64,000 nucleotides of DNA, taken from the NCBI GenBank assembly GCA_029448655.1, contig JACCLO010000013.1, forward strand, positions 2,542,001 through 2,606,000, written 5' to 3'. Position 1 is the first letter of the stretch. Each line of letters opens with the position of its first letter. Origin of the DNA: Wolfiporia cocos (taxonomy: Eukaryota > Basidiomycota > Agaricomycetes > Polyporales > Phaeolaceae). Shown piece after piece: positions 1 through 13,000 of this stretch. The translations under genes were made by a program, and so were the position numbers. The notes under the pieces are model-generated. The model saw nothing but the letters and a program-made list of their open reading frames with translations, was not told the DNA's origin and searched no databases.

Positions 1-1211
1 TGACATGGCCAGATAGACCGACTGTGTGGCGCTGACACTGGACGCGGGCGGTGGTATTTGTTCTCTAGTCTAGCCGCTCATATATTCCGTTGATCCCTGA
101 TCCGTGCGCGTTCCGTCATAGCTGGGAAGGCGGATTGGCACCGGTGACTGGCGAAGACGCGCCGATCGCACTGTTCTAGCGTATTTGCGTCCAACGCTTG
201 ATCGGGTTAGGATGCCGCATTGGGCTTGGTACCCATCTCAGCCCGACACGGCTCACGTCCGCGTGCGCGTTCGGGACTGTGCCTTCTGGTCTGTTTGAGG
301 TTTTGGATGGCATGTGGTGTGCGCAGTGGTCTGTCAGACAAGCGCATAGGGCGGGAATCATAAAGATAGGAAAACTGCAGGTGAAAAATGGGGATGTGGC
401 ATGAAACACAAACTGCGGAAGAAAGAAACACAAATGCAAAGGACAAGTCGTACCACTCCTGCCCTGCCCCATCGCATCTGCACCCGGGCTGCGATACAAG
501 TACGACGTGCGTAGTGACGAGCTATTACACCGCTGATCGTTGGTTGACTGTTGAGTTGACCAAAGCTGATGGTGGTAGGCAGCAGCACCGACTTGCACCG
601 ACTTGCCGACATTCTGCGTTGTGCTTAGCGCCTGCGCTTGCCATCGTTGTACGGATCTCCGTGTTCGTGCTCCACGGTACGCGAGATGGACTGTGCGCGC
701 TGATCGAGTCTGTTGTCCGGACCATCAACAGATCCAGCGCAACAAGTCATCCCATCAATGGCCATGGTCGGGCGCTTGACACTGGTATTGATCCCGCGGC
801 AGGCGCTTTGATACCCGCGGCTGCGAGGAGCCGAAACGGGAATCTCGGTGATCTGGATCCGTGAAGCAGCTCGCAGCGATGCTTACGTGACCGGGTCCGG
901 GAGGCGCCTGTCACGCTTACTAGAGGCTCGATGACTTGGGCCTCTGCTCAATGTGTGGGACGGATCCGGTGCAGGCCCGCGTCGTGCGATGGCGCGGAGA
1001 GGGCATCCTATGAAACGCAGCGAAGTGGGTGATGTGTCTCTGTGCTTCTCTTCCTCGTACTGTGTTCTGTCCGTTCCTGTAGGGACCATTCTTCTGAACC
1101 CTGCTGTCTTCGCGGACCTTGTAGATCTGCACGCTCTTTCATCATTTAATTTTCTGATAAGAGAATAAGCACCGCACTCGAGATCTGGTTAATCGTTCAC
1201 CGTGCAATTAT
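1..1211. other. Left flank with no recognisable gene
   Basis: Open frames of up to about 158 codons occur on both strands, but none has recognisable motifs, intron structure or codon pattern. The last stretch before the MFS gene presumably holds its promoter, but I see no clear TATA box close to the chosen start. Confidence 0.5.
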
Positions 1212-3853
1212 ATGTCAGCACTGGCAAGACAGATCAGCCCCACCCCGACCCTGGCGGGCACGGACGACGACGCAAAGGCAAAGGCCGTGCTGCCAGGGTC
1301 AAGTCCCTCCCGGCCACCGTCACCCTCGACAGATGCGGACCCAGCACAGAAGGCGCCCGCGCGGGACGACAAGGCAGGCGGGGACGCCGCCGACACCGAC
1401 GGCCTGGCGCACAACATGAAGCCATGGGAAATCCATGTCGCATTCATCAGGCATGCCTCGCGCGTCCATACCGCCGTACGTATGCTGACCATTTGTGCAG
1501 CTTGGCAGTCGGCGGCTTCCTCGCGGCACTGGACCAGACAATTGTGTCGACATCGATGCCGACGATCGCGAGTGAATTCAACTCACTCGACGAGCAGAGT
1601 TGTGAGTACGATGTGCCCTGATGCTGGAGAAGAACACTGATGTATGGCGTGCGCAGGGATCGCGACGGCGTACTTGCTAACTTCGACCGTCTTCCAGCCA
1701 TTTTTCGGGCGCGCATGCGACTTCTTCGGTTGCAAGGTGCGTGAGCAACGTGCACAAACAGCCAGTGCTGACGCGCGCAGCGCAGTTGATGCTCTTCATC
1801 GCAATCGGCATTTTTGAGTTTGGCTCGCTGATGACCGCGACCGCGCAAAATTTCATCTGGCTCTGCTGTGCGCGCGCGGTCGCTGGCATTGGCGGTGCAG
1901 GGCTCATGGTGCGTGTTCTAAGCATTGAATTCTGCGCGCAGGACTGACGGCGCCCACAGGTGGTCATCATGGTCATGATAAGCCAGTACGTATTTTGTTT
2001 CGACTGCCGTGGCGGAGCTGACGTACCGCATGCAGAATGGTTCCCCTTCGGGAGCGCGGCCGCTACATGGGCGCAATGTACGCCCGCCTCGCGCTCGCCA
2101 ACGTCCTCGGCCCGGTTCGTCTCTCTTTCCTCTCACCCAATGCTGGCTCACCCACCTGGCCATGTAGGTTCTCGGAGGTACACACACATCTCATGCGCAC
2201 GCGCCCGCAGCTGACAACCCCGCACAGGCGTGTTCACGAGCAAAGCCTCGTGGCGCTGGTGCTTCTACATCAACCTCCCGATCGGCGGGATTGCCGTCGC
2301 GTTCATCCTCCTGCTCATCCACAAGCTCCCCGACCGCAAGCGCGCGCACGTCAGCCTCGCAGACATCGACTTTGGCGGGGTTGTCCTCCTCTCGCTCTCC
2401 GTCGTCGCCATCCTGCTCGCGCTCTCCTGGGGCGGGACCGTCTACCCGTGGTCGTCCCGGCAGGTGATCGCCCTCCTCGCAGTCGGCGGCGCGCTCGTGC
2501 CCGTATTCGTGCTCTACGAGCGCCACGTGCCGAAGGAGCCCGTCATCCCGCTGGGCATGTTCCGCCACCGGAACGTGGTGACGAGCACGGTGAACTACTT
2601 CTTCACGAACATGGCCGTGTACGGGCTCGCGATCTACGTGCCGACGTACTTCCAGCTCGTCAAGCACGACTCGCAGATCGTCTCGGGGCTCGAGCTCCTC
2701 CCGTTGTGCGTCCCTTGCGTGCTGTGTCCGGGTAGCTGGCTGACACGTGCACGCGCACAGCATCCTCCCGCTCTCCGCGGCGTCCGTGCTCGTCGGCTTC
2801 CTCGTCGTGCGCACGGGCTGGGTGCGCCCCTTCCTCTGGGCGGGCGGCGCGGTGAACCTGCTCGGCGTCGGGCTCTGCATCCTCATCAACGCGACGACGC
2901 CGCGCGGCGCGGAGTACGTCGCGCTGCTCATCGCCGGCGCGGGCATGGGCTTCGTCTACCAGACGAACACGCTCTCCGCGCAGAGCCAGGTCGCGCGCGG
3001 CGAGCTCGCGAGCGTGACGACGATGACGATGTGGAGCAAGAGCCTCGGCGGGATCGTCGGCATCGCCGCGCAGGGCAGCATCCTGCAGAACGTGATGCGC
3101 TCGCGCGTCCTCGCGAACCCCGTCTCCGCGCCGGTGCGTCGCCCCGTACGCATTGAGAACGACATTGTGCTGACGTAGGCTGAATGCGCGCAGTATATCG
3201 CGGCGACCGCGTCCGTCGCGGTGCTCAGGCAGACGCCGCCGGAGGTGCAGGCGATCGTCGGCGCCGCGTACGGGACCGCGTTCGCGCGGATGATGACCGC
3301 GACGACGGCGTTGACCGCGGTGGGGTTTATGGTGAGCCTCTGCGCGGGGCGAGTGCCGCTGGGGAAGCGGAGCCAGCGCGGCAAGGGCGCGCACGGCGGC
3401 GGAAGCGAGACGGACGGCGCGCGCGAGCCCGACGAGAAGCGGCGCGTGGACGACATCGAGGAGGCGCCTCGCTCGCCGCGCTCGCAAGTGAACAGACGGA
3501 GCGCGGCGGTGCACTCGCTGGTCGAGGAGATCCGGCTCGAGATACGCGCGGGAGGGCGGGAGGAGAGCGTGTATTCGCGCGACGGTGACGAAGAGGGGAG
3601 GGAGGAGGGAGAGTATGGGCCGCAGGACAGTGCGCTTGTGCTGGACGACTTTGGAAAGAAGGATGAGGGGGGAGGTGTGCGTGATAGCGCGCTTGTGCTA
3701 GATGAGGAGGAGGAAAGCGTGTACTCGCACTCGCAGGAAGCAGTGAGACAGGGGTATGAGCAGGATCGTGTGCGTGATGGTTCAGCAGAGGGCGAAGGCA
3801 GGACGCATGACGAGGAGCTCGAGCCTGCTCGTGCGGCGCGGGAGGAGGCATAG
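1212..3853 (+). CDS. MFS drug/H+ antiporter-like transporter (DHA2 type), ten exons
   Basis: Multi-pass plasma- or vacuolar-membrane exporter of the major facilitator superfamily; the substrate cannot be told from sequence. My exons are 1212-1450, 1501-1601, 1657-1736, 1786-1908, 1960-1985, 2036-2114, 2168-2177, 2228-2705, 2761-3133 and 3194-3853. They sum to 2169 nt (722 residues) and every phase closes. About 80 hydrophilic N-terminal residues precede TM1 (GGFLAALDQTIVST). Then come WIATAYLLTS, the loop motif GRACDFFG, ARAVAGIGGAG, motif C (GPVLGGVF) and SWRWCFYINLPIGG, all typical of 14-TM DHA2 proteins. The C-terminal ~170 residues are charged and contain two DSALVLD repeats. Oddities are the first intron (1451-1500), which uses a GC donor, and exon 7, which is only 10 nt. 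I chose the start because it is the first ATG in frame with exon 1. The family is sure; small shifts of exon edges are possible. Confidence 0.9.
1451..1500 (+). other. GC-AG intron in the MFS gene
   Basis: The donor reads CAG followed by GCATGC and the acceptor is TGCAG. Removing exactly these 50 bp joins KPWEIHVAFI to LAVGGFLAALDQ in frame, giving a normal first membrane helix. The only nearby canonical donor, GTACGT at 1476, would make a 25-bp intron and the wrong frame. Confidence 0.75.
2168..2177 (+). other. 10-nt micro-exon of the MFS gene
   Basis: It lies between a 53-bp intron (2115-2167, ends TAG) and a 50-bp intron (2178-2227, starts GTACAC, ends CAG). Including these ten bases rebuilds the motif-C sequence GPVLGG exactly across three exons; skipping them shifts the frame. 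This is inferred from frame and family motif and needs RNA evidence. Confidence 0.8.
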
Positions 3854-4245
3854 TGCGTGAATGTGCAATTGGATATTCATGCTGTACATGTCAGATTACT
3901 GCTAATGTATACTATAGTGTGACACATTATTGACAGCAACATATAGCGTTGACCATTCGGAATCAGCCTGCCTCCTCATTAACAACTTTGTGGCAATCGC
4001 GCGCCGTTACGGGCAGGTCGCACCGCGCGGTGATTGCCGAGTACCTGGGACCTACGAATGCAAATATTTATGACGCTGCATATTGATTGGACATTCAGAA
4101 AACAACACCGACGCCAAAGTGGGCCTGAACAGCCCTTCATGCCCCATTGCACAGCTCCCTCAAGCTCTCACTTCCAGCTCGAGCGACATCTCGCCTCCAT
4201 CCATACTTTTCAGCCCTCTCAAAGCCTCAGCCGCGACTCATTGCG
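3854..4245. promoter_or_regulatory. Intergenic spacer between the MFS and NACHT-WD40 genes
   Basis: This 392-bp spacer must hold the MFS terminator region and the promoter and 5' leader of the next gene, since both are on the plus strand. The first part is AT-rich. No motif is strong enough to name. Confidence 0.4.
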
Positions 4246-7200
4246 ATGCGATTTTTCCTTAGTAAGGAAGCGTCGCCTGACTCTCAATCAGAATCCAAAG
4301 ATGCAGAGGACGCGTCATCTCGAGGGTCAGCCGGCGACCGGCACGAGTGGCGTACCGACAGTGCGTTGACGGTCTCAAAACTCATCTTTGAGATGACCGA
4401 GCAAGTCATGAAACTCTCCGGCATCCCCGGTGCAGAAGGTGTCATGTCGGCGGCTGTGAAGCTGCTGGATATCGTGCAGGTGAGAATGCTTTGCATGCGT
4501 GTCATTCACATCTCGAGCTTGGATTCTACAGAAATCACGGGCAAACACGAGAGCCGCCAAGGATGTCGTTGATACGATTGACGTTCTGGTCAAAACGGTC
4601 ACCGATGCCAAGCGCGAATCTGATGCATCAGCGGCACGCCACACACTCAAGAGCGCACACAGTGTGAATGCCTCCGGCATGTCTGCTTTGGACAGAGCCC
4701 TCAACTCACTCGTCGAGTATGCATAGTTTTCTATCGTTGAGTTACGGATTGAATGATCTCGTCGGACAGGGAACTGAGCCAAGTGAGTGAGGAAGCACAA
4801 CATATTGCTGCCCAACGTCGCATTAAACGAATGACACGCCACGAGCATAACGCGACCAATCTTCAACGTATGAAGGACGGCATTGATCGCGCATGTAACA
4901 AATTCAAGGTAAATTCATGATCGCGAATGATGTGCTTGAATGTGAAGCCCACGCTCGTCTAGATGGACTGTGAGATCCGTATGGCGAAATCTGTGGATCT
5001 AATCAAAGAGGTAAGTCGTTCTCGTGACGAGAAAATGTCTACGTGCTGACTGCTATCACAAAGTGGGTAATCGATCAAAGTAAGCTGCACTGGAAACGGG
5101 TCAAATTGAGAATTCTCACTGTCTGATAATCCGATAATCATTCCAGACGATCAAGACGCACTGAATCGCATTCCGCATTCCAAACATGCTACGTTTGACT
5201 CGGCGATTAACAAGACGAAGAATGGATATATGCCAGGCACGCGGATGGAGCTGATTGAACAAGTGATGGATTGGGCGACCAGCGATGAGCCTGTCCCCCG
5301 TCTCTTCATCCTCAGTGGCGCGGCTGGCACGGGAAAATCGACGATCGCATACGAGCTAGCAAAGCGTCTGAAGGTCAAGAATCGGCTAGGGGCATCGTTT
5401 TTCTTCGTCCGTGGTGATGCGGATCTCAGCTGCACCGACTATGTCTTTCCCACTATCGCCTACCAGCTTGCGCACTTCGAGTATGCGTTCTGCTCGTCCA
5501 TCGTGGAGGGCTGCCGCACGTTCCCTACCGAGGGAGATCAGTTCAGCCTGGAGGGCCAGTGTAAAGACCTGCTGGTGGACCCACTCAGCAATATCTCTGG
5601 TGACCACTGTTCAGTAGTGGTAATAATCGATGCTCTGGACGAGTGCACGGAATTAGGGTTTGAACGTATTCCGAGGATGTTATATCTGTTACTCGATGCT
5701 CTACTGCAGCTCCCGTTTCCTCTCCGGGTTCTACTCACGACTCGACCGGAGCTCTACATTGAGGACGTATTCGCCTCCAAATCGTTCTCGTCGCTCACGA
5801 ACCCCGTTCGGCTGGAAGAAATTCCTCGACAAACAGTGGACTCGGATATACGGCTTTTCATCAGTGAGAGTATCGGCGGCATGTCACGCTCAGACTTCCT
5901 CCTCGAGTCGCATCCACATGTCATCGATGACCTGACTAGACGCGCGGACGGGCTGTTCATCTACGCTATGACCGTTATTCGCATCCTCCGCGCGAATCCA
6001 AACGAGCTGTCAACACTTATTGACTCGCTCCTATCGACTGCCGCACCGGAGGACACCGTTGCCCTGCATGAGCTGGACGTTCTCTATCTCACTGTGTTGA
6101 GATCTGCATTTCCCATCGACGGTTTCTTAGAACTCCTCCCGCACTCCAGGAACAAGATATATATGCAGCAGGTATTGGCCGTGCTGGCTGTAGCGCAGGA
6201 CCATCTTTCCCCTTCCACGATGTCGTTGCTCCTTGGCATCCCAATCTCAAATATACGCTCCATCTTGAGCCGTCTGCCGTCGGTAGTGTTCTCTAAACTA
6301 TCGGATGACACAGAGCCCATTCGACCGCTTCATACCAGCTTTCCGCAATTTCTCGTTGCCAGCCATCGTTGCAGGGACCCTCTGTATTACATTGACCCAC
6401 AGAACTATCATTGCTACTTCGCTACCGCATGTCTGCAACTACTCGTCAGGACAGATGGGTTTCGGAGGAACATCCTCCAACTGCGCAACCCTATGCTGGC
6501 CACCTGCTTCATCAGAGATCTACCGGCTCAACTTGATCGTTACATACCATTGCACATTCGATATGCATGCGTACATTTGCACACTCACCTAGCTAAAGCC
6601 AAGCTTTCACCAGAGCTTAGAAAAGAATTACTCGCATTCTGTACGACAAAACTGTTGGTCTGGATCGAGGCCATATGTTATCTTCGGGATGGGGACAACG
6701 CGGCAAAAGTGTTAGCTCGGATGCGTGACTGGTGCCAGGTTTGTTTTCCCATCCTATCTACCATGTTATTCTCATCCTCAATTCAACCTGGGGCAGGCTG
6801 AAGGAGATGCATGGACCGCCCAGATGTTCTATGACGCTTATCGCCTTGTCCTCTCGTGTCTCACCATTATTACTGAACACCCTGGACAGTTATACACGGC
6901 CGGCCTAGCGTTTGCTCCGTCATGCCTTCTTCAGAAAACATACTCTCACGAAGAGTCTGTGACGGTCGTGTCACCTCGTAGTCCACACTGGTCTCCATTG
7001 CTTCGAAAGACCGGCATAAAAAACTTGAAGATGGCAAAAGTGTCTCCAAATGGTCGATTCATGGTGACGACTCAGCGAGGGTCCATTACATGCACCAACG
7101 ACGCCGAGACTGGTTCCCTCATCAACTCCATGTATGGCCATAATAGCCAGATCTCTTGCATCGATGTCACGTCAGATAGTGCACTCGTCCTCTCATCATC

Positions 7201-8680
7201 TCTAGGGATTCTCGTTTGGGATGCAGCGTCAGGCGCACTGGTTAATAAACTGGAGACGGTTAATTGTTTTTCTATCACATCTGTAACCGCCTTTGCATGT
7301 TCTCCTGTGTTAGGGTCCCGGGATGTGGCATTTGCGGCGAAGTACAGGTATAGGGAGGAAGAGTACGTCTATGATTACAATCTTACTCAGGGCATAGCAT
7401 CTGATTAACCAAATGGAAGTAGAGAAGCACCAATTCTAGGTATTTGGGACATGACGAACGGTTCATGCAGGATCAAAGTACAAGATATACCTCAGATGTC
7501 GTCAATTGCGTTCTCTCAAGATGGAGAACATTTGGTTACATGCTCTAATGATGGCAAAGTCTATTGGTTGGACACGAGCCCCTCGTGGATCGGCAGAATT
7601 CCCTTTGATAACACGCACATCTTTGGGGCGCAGTTTATCCGAGACAATGCCCATGTCATGGCAGCATCATCATCCGAAGACAAATTGTATTATGTGGAAC
7701 TGGATATTAAAGAAAAGGCTATGAAATCAGAAAAGACGACAACTCATCATCATGCCACGCCTCTTGTGGCCTATGCTTTCTGCGCTCGGCGCAACTGGAT
7801 TGCCACATCAACAGAGCTTGGAATTTACATCTGGGATTTGGACTCCAAAGAACAACTTCATTTCCTCTATGGCGGTATAACTATTGCGGAATCCCTGTCT
7901 TTCACTCCCGACGGTAGTCGTCTAGTTTCAGTTAGCAGTGGTGTCCTCTGCATATGGGACCTTGAAGCCATCGCCAATAGGACCAGTAGAGTTATGGGGG
8001 CAGCAGGACCTCTACGGTTTGCGCCAGATGGGACAAGGCTAGCGGCTTTCGAATCAGGTCACATTGTGCACTACAAACCCAACCACGGTTGCTCCCCAGC
8101 TACAGACTCTTCACAGACAACCAACATCCCAAAAATTATGGCGACACACCACTACGATAACTGGGTTGCCTTTTCCCGGATCAAATGGCCAGAGCGTCCG
8201 AACGTGATGGCATATTCCCCTAACAACAGACTCTTTGCAGCGGCCAGAGGGCAAATCGTACGCTTGTGGTCAATGGTTGACCAGTCTATGATCGGAGAAT
8301 TGACACATACCATGCCACCGCCAATGGTCGTCAGAGCTCTCGATTTTTCCCCAGATAGCCAACGATTATTTGCAAGATTCCTCGATGACTCTGGCAAAAT
8401 GGGGCGTGTATTATGGTCATGCGCCACCAAGGAGCTTCTGGAGAACTCACAAAAGGATTGGCGCTCTGACGAGAGAAGGTACAGGTTCTCTCCAACCTTT
8501 CACAACTTCGTTCTGGATGGCTGGACTGGAAGATTTATTCTAAGCTGTCTCGAGGTGCAACACAGTAAACGGCCCTGGGATTGCTGGGGAGACTATTATG
8601 CATTAGGACTCGAAGATAATCATGTCATTATATTTGATCTGGGTCGAGCGGCAGCAAATATTGATGCTCGATCAAGGTAG
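4246..8680 (+). CDS. NACHT-WD40 STAND protein (fungal NLR-like), nine exons
   Basis: Exons 4246-4479, 4532-4716, 4770-4908, 4963-5010, 5064-5079, 5147-6738, 6797-7362 and 7423-8680 (eight blocks; an additional small intron cannot be excluded) total 4038 nt, about 1345 residues. Residues 30-110 form a helical segment resembling the HeLo/MLKL-type N-terminal domains of basidiomycete NLRs (inference). The NACHT ATPase follows, with Walker A GAAGTGKST near residue 265 and Walker B VVIIDALDEC near 365. From about residue 740 there are degenerate WD40 blades, e.g. VWDAASG, CIWDLEA and VRLWSM. Such proteins are thought to sense non-self and trigger cell death. The last intron (7363-7422) removes an in-frame TAA at 7406; without it the WD40 half would be lost. 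The start is the first ATG in frame; an upstream TTG frame exists but is not used by eukaryotes. Class assignment is firm, function inferred. Confidence 0.9.
7363..7422 (+). other. Stop-containing intron in the WD40 region
   Basis: The donor is GTACGT and the acceptor is TAG. The intron length is a multiple of three (60 bp) and it contains the in-frame TAA at 7406-7408. Splicing gives the WD40 sequence EEEAPILGIWDM; retention truncates the protein after the NACHT domain and the first blades. This could act as a splicing switch, but it may simply be an ordinary intron. Confidence 0.7.
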
Positions 8681-9350
8681 GCCATGGATATCATCTTCTC
8701 ACTCATTAATGCTCACGCACGACATGGTAGACTCGGGATGCCATGCGAACGTCACAATGACCAAGAATAGGCTTGCGTGACAGATTCATTCAACCCTTCA
8801 CTGCTCCGTTAGTGATTATGTGTGGAGAATGCTGTCATGCTACTGATTGCTGGTGCGTATGTTGCTACTTTGGTTTGTTATCGTATATGCGGAGCACAGA
8901 CCAGTGCCTATATCTGTATGCAGTTGAGTACTACTGGAATACTTGTTTCTCCCAAATTTGCGGATGCGACTATATGACCTAAAAGCAATTCGCACATGAA
9001 CCAATGCAGTGTAGCGGCATCATAGAGAGGAGTTTATAGCTATATTCTCGTGTTGCGATCTTCTCAGGTTGATATCAGGTATATGGCGTAGGGGAGTTGA
9101 TCTCCACAAAAGGAGCGAGGTGTTTTGAAGCCAATGGATCGGTCTCGTCACCCATTGTCGAGGTAGATAATGGACCGTTTCTGACCGTAACACTAGGCTG
9201 CCGGAGTTGTGCAGGTTTGAAGATGATGCCCGAAATGAAGAAGCTGCTCATCTGGGACGAGCAAATTGATATTTATCACGGAGCCTCACAAGATCATCCA
9301 ATTATCCGCCGCAAGCATCGCGACGCAGCAATGATTGACCCTTGCAAGGG
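8681..9350. other. 3' flank of the NACHT-WD40 gene
   Basis: No recognisable coding or repeat signal. A 142-codon plus frame begins at 9097, but it runs into the low-complexity tract to its right and shows no family motif, so I do not call it a gene. Confidence 0.4.
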
Positions 9351-9362
9351 AGAGTTGGTGAT

Positions 9363-9658
9363 GTCACAAATTTCAAATCTAGCTTGCAAGCGCTTGCAAG
9401 CGATCGCAATGATCAGGTCTTGTGATACGATTTCGATCATTGCAATGCAATGCCATCACAATGCCCATCACAATCCCATCGCAATCCCATTCATTGCAGC
9501 CGCATTGCAAGGGAAGGGATTGTAATGTTTACGTAATGCTCGTATGCGCTATTGTAATCGCTGACGCTGCGCCAGTCACATTGTGACTAATCGCATTCAG
9601 ATTGCCATCCAATCGCAATGCCCCTTGGATTGCAATCGTTTTAGGAAATTTCTGACAT
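9363..9658. repeat. ATTGC/GCAAT-rich tract, possible MITE remnant
   Basis: About 300 bp are packed with ATTGCAAT-like words in both orientations. The tract is bounded by imperfect inverted ends, ATGTCACAAATTTC on the left and, reversed, ATGTCAGAAATTTC on the right. I could not find a target-site duplication. Similar GCAATT-rich DNA lies at 53.93-54.11 kb. Confidence 0.4.
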
Positions 9659-10019
9659 GAACACAATCCTACCTTCACACCTTGTTTACGCGAGACTGGA
9701 TAGGTCCACTATTCGTTATTCTTGGTGAATGTGGAAATTCCGTGGCCGCAGGGCCGAATCTCCTTTGTAGGATAGTGAACGTAGGTGGGTTACAAACTGG
9801 CGGCGAGCCACTCTGCTCGCCCCCGGCTTAAGCAACACTAGCTCCCCGCTGGCTTGCCCGCTCGGCTCTCTGCGCACGCGGCCTATCGCCCTCGCAACGG
9901 CCGCCAAACCTCAAATTGCAACAGAAAGTTCTCAAAGAACACCACAAAGTGCACTGGTAAGATAGGAATATATAATGCGAGGGGTCGAACCGCTGTCATC
10001 GAGCGCATCACGTGTGACT

Positions 10020-13000
10020 CCGCGCCCACTTCCACCAGGCATCACCCGCGCTGAACCTCCAAACCGTCCTCACCACGACGACCGGCCTTACCGCGCTCTC
10101 CCGTTTTCTGGTAGTCTTCATCGCTTTCACTAGGGTCATCCCCCCTGACCCGTTGCTGTAGACCCAGAGTAAGTCCCCCGGCCATGTGTGTCTCCGGCAT
10201 GTGGTGCCCTGATGTTGCATTGCCTCGTGTGCTGCACTGTCCACCCTTGGCTTCGAACAGCCTCTTCGCAGCTTTTCCATGTTCGAATGTGGCAGAGATA
10301 AGCACAGCATACCTGAACGTTATCTCACTGCCGATACGCATCTGCCTCAAGCAATGCAGGATTACTTGCTTACCAACTCCATGACCGGAATCATCAGAGC
10401 TCTCTCGAAGTTATGACAGGCGGATCGCGAACAGGGTGGTCCATGAACGCCCGAGGCACTATGATGAGACAAGTAGCCACTGATCACGAAACGCGTTCTG
10501 CAGAAAGACCAACCCTGATACAAGTCACGGGATTGTGGAATCATCAGGAGCAAGACGATTGTCTGCTGTTCGGGGCTCCCGGCAAAAGTTGATATCAGCA
10601 TAATAGGGAGCGAGACGTTTTGTGTCGCCCGCCTTACTCACCATTCGCATTCATCGCGCCCTGCCTGTGGTGACCGAAGCCAGCAGGAGAGTTGTCTGCA
10701 CGCCTTTTCGCATTTGGGCGACCATGACGGCATCAATATAGTCGCTGCGCGAACACTGGTATGTCACCGCATTGCTTCATGTCGATGTCCAGGGGGGATT
10801 TCCGCCCTTTCGAGAATAGGGCTAAACAGGGCTGCAAGCGATATATCTGAAATGCCTATAGGCTACGAGTGAGGGTGGTGAATCAATCAGCGATTGCGTT
10901 CATGGTGTGGCGCTTACGCTGTTCCTCCGCGCAACGTCATGTTAGAGATTATCAACAGTGTCAGTGAAGGAGCCCTGACGGAAGAGGAAGAATGAGTGCG
11001 AGTGGCGAATATCGACCTAGGTTTGAATGCCAGGCTCTGGCTCGCAGATTCTATCAGTGCAGCAAGCGCAGACAATGACTGATTCGGATATCAGGGACGA
11101 GATCCCATGCGATATTGAGAACGGATTACACCTATTTGTGCGACAGGCAGAGTCCTGCTTTGCAAATGCACAGGATATGAGATACGCAGTGCTAATTACC
11201 TGCGGCGCATGGGAAGCTTGTCGGCTCTGTACACCGCCACTGCCTTCGCTTCAGCAAGTCCTCTTCATTCGTGCAAGCAGAGATCAGGAGTGGGCATGCG
11301 AGCAGACTTCTATCAGTGAGTCATTCGGTTCTAGCACGCAGGAGGTTCAGCAAGCTCATCAGTGGCAGGAGGAACAATTCATCTTTGTCAGATATGCCCT
11401 AGGGGGCACGTCCTTCGCATGCGAGACAACTTTAAGGTGGCTCGTCGAAGGTGAGACGAAGTTCGGTTGTGGCAACATGTACTGGCAGAGGTACACGAGC
11501 TCGATCTAGTACTTCCTCCACAAGTAATTGTTCGACCGCGCGCCAGCCTCGCGCTAGTGGTAGGGCAGGTCTTCTACGGGACCTCAGCTACAGGAAATCT
11601 GTGAGGTAGAGTGCGCTCGAGAAGGCGATGCCCGCGGCGAAGGCGTTCCACGCGTTGGATGGGCGCGACGCAGTTCGAGGGTCCTTTGCCAATGAGGACT
11701 TGTCCTGCACAATTGCGACAATGTTTCCGAGGCGGGCCCGTGCCTGATTGAATTTTACAATTCATGATAACTAGCAAGAGATGAAGGAGATAGCACCTGT
11801 AGCGTGATGGTGCCATTTTATCCAGTAGCAGAACAGAGGCAAGACATCCATGTCGCTCTCCGGCATTAGGCCGTAGGAGTTGTGACAGTGCACATACCGC
11901 TACGTGACCACTGCAGTGATCAGTCCTACGTGAATCACGCCACGATCAAAGAACACCCAGCCACGGTCCAACCGGGATGCCTCTATGATCCGCAGCGTCT
12001 CTTCATTCACCCTCTGTTCCGAGTGTATGCGCCGAATCGAGTATGTCGCCGAAGTACCATGTATTGGAAATTGATGACAGGACGTCGGAGAATAAGCGTA
12101 GTCTGTCGTCCATGACTATAGATACGCGATATGCGCAGGTCTATCGACTAGTGGTGAGCCCATGGTTTATGCAACGAATTTGCAGAGTCGATCCCCCCAT
12201 CTAGTGACATACCGAAGGTATTCCGGCTATCGTCGGCGAATCATTGAGGCCAGGCGAGACTTGTTCGGAAGGACAGGTTTCGAAGGTCGGGCTAGATGTT
12301 AACGGGATATGCATGGATTGTCTTGCCGCATGTCTTGTGAATCTCGAGGGGTGCTACCTGTTCGCGGGAGAACGTCGCGACCCAGATTGCGGCTTTCGAG
12401 TGGCATACCGGAGCAGTCCCGTTCGACATATGGACTAACGATCCGAGCTGGGACGTGCGGCCTACAGTGTAAGTTGAAAAGCAGCTGGCGAGCGGTCAGG
12501 CGGTTTAGTGAACAAAGCCAGTCTGGACGTTTCGTCAAAGCCGAGTGTACAACCGCCGACGCCGTCCCGAATCTGCGTGAACCCGCCTTGTGCAGTGTAT
12601 GCCATACGCAGTACGTCCTGTCGTCTTCCAGCGCTGTTGCACAGGGCATGCCAAACGGCTATCCTAGAAACGAGGCGGTTCGAGCTCGCAGCTGCAGTGG
12701 ACCACGAATATGCGAGATGTCACGGTGTGACAGCCGTCCTTCTGTGGGCGCGTGACATTGTCACTGTAGTCGCGTCGCCACTTGAACTAGCTGTGCTCTC
12801 GCACGGAATCTAAAGTGGTTATCGTGATGTAGCTGAGGTGGGGTGCGACAAACTTCAGGCCTCAAGGCTTAAAGCTCAAGCTCAGTGGCTATTGTATCAG
12901 GGAGCTGCCTGATCAAGATGCTTTACTGTATGCGACACTGGTGCCACACCCAACATCGATGTCAGTCGCGTACGCATCATGGATACGACACTTTCCTCGG

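Noticed and set aside
388..864. 158-codon plus frame left of the MFS gene
   Set aside because: No motif, no codon bias and no paralog; it overlaps several equally long frames on the other strand.
1208..3851. Long antisense frames opposite the MFS gene (for example 2191-2946 and 2660-3514 minus)
   Set aside because: They are GC-rich shadows of the coding strand, dominated by R, H and A, without motifs.
7406..7408. In-frame TAA making the NACHT-WD40 gene a pseudogene
   Set aside because: A 60-bp intron with good GTACGT...TAG borders removes it and joins WD40 sequence in frame; all other exons are intact.
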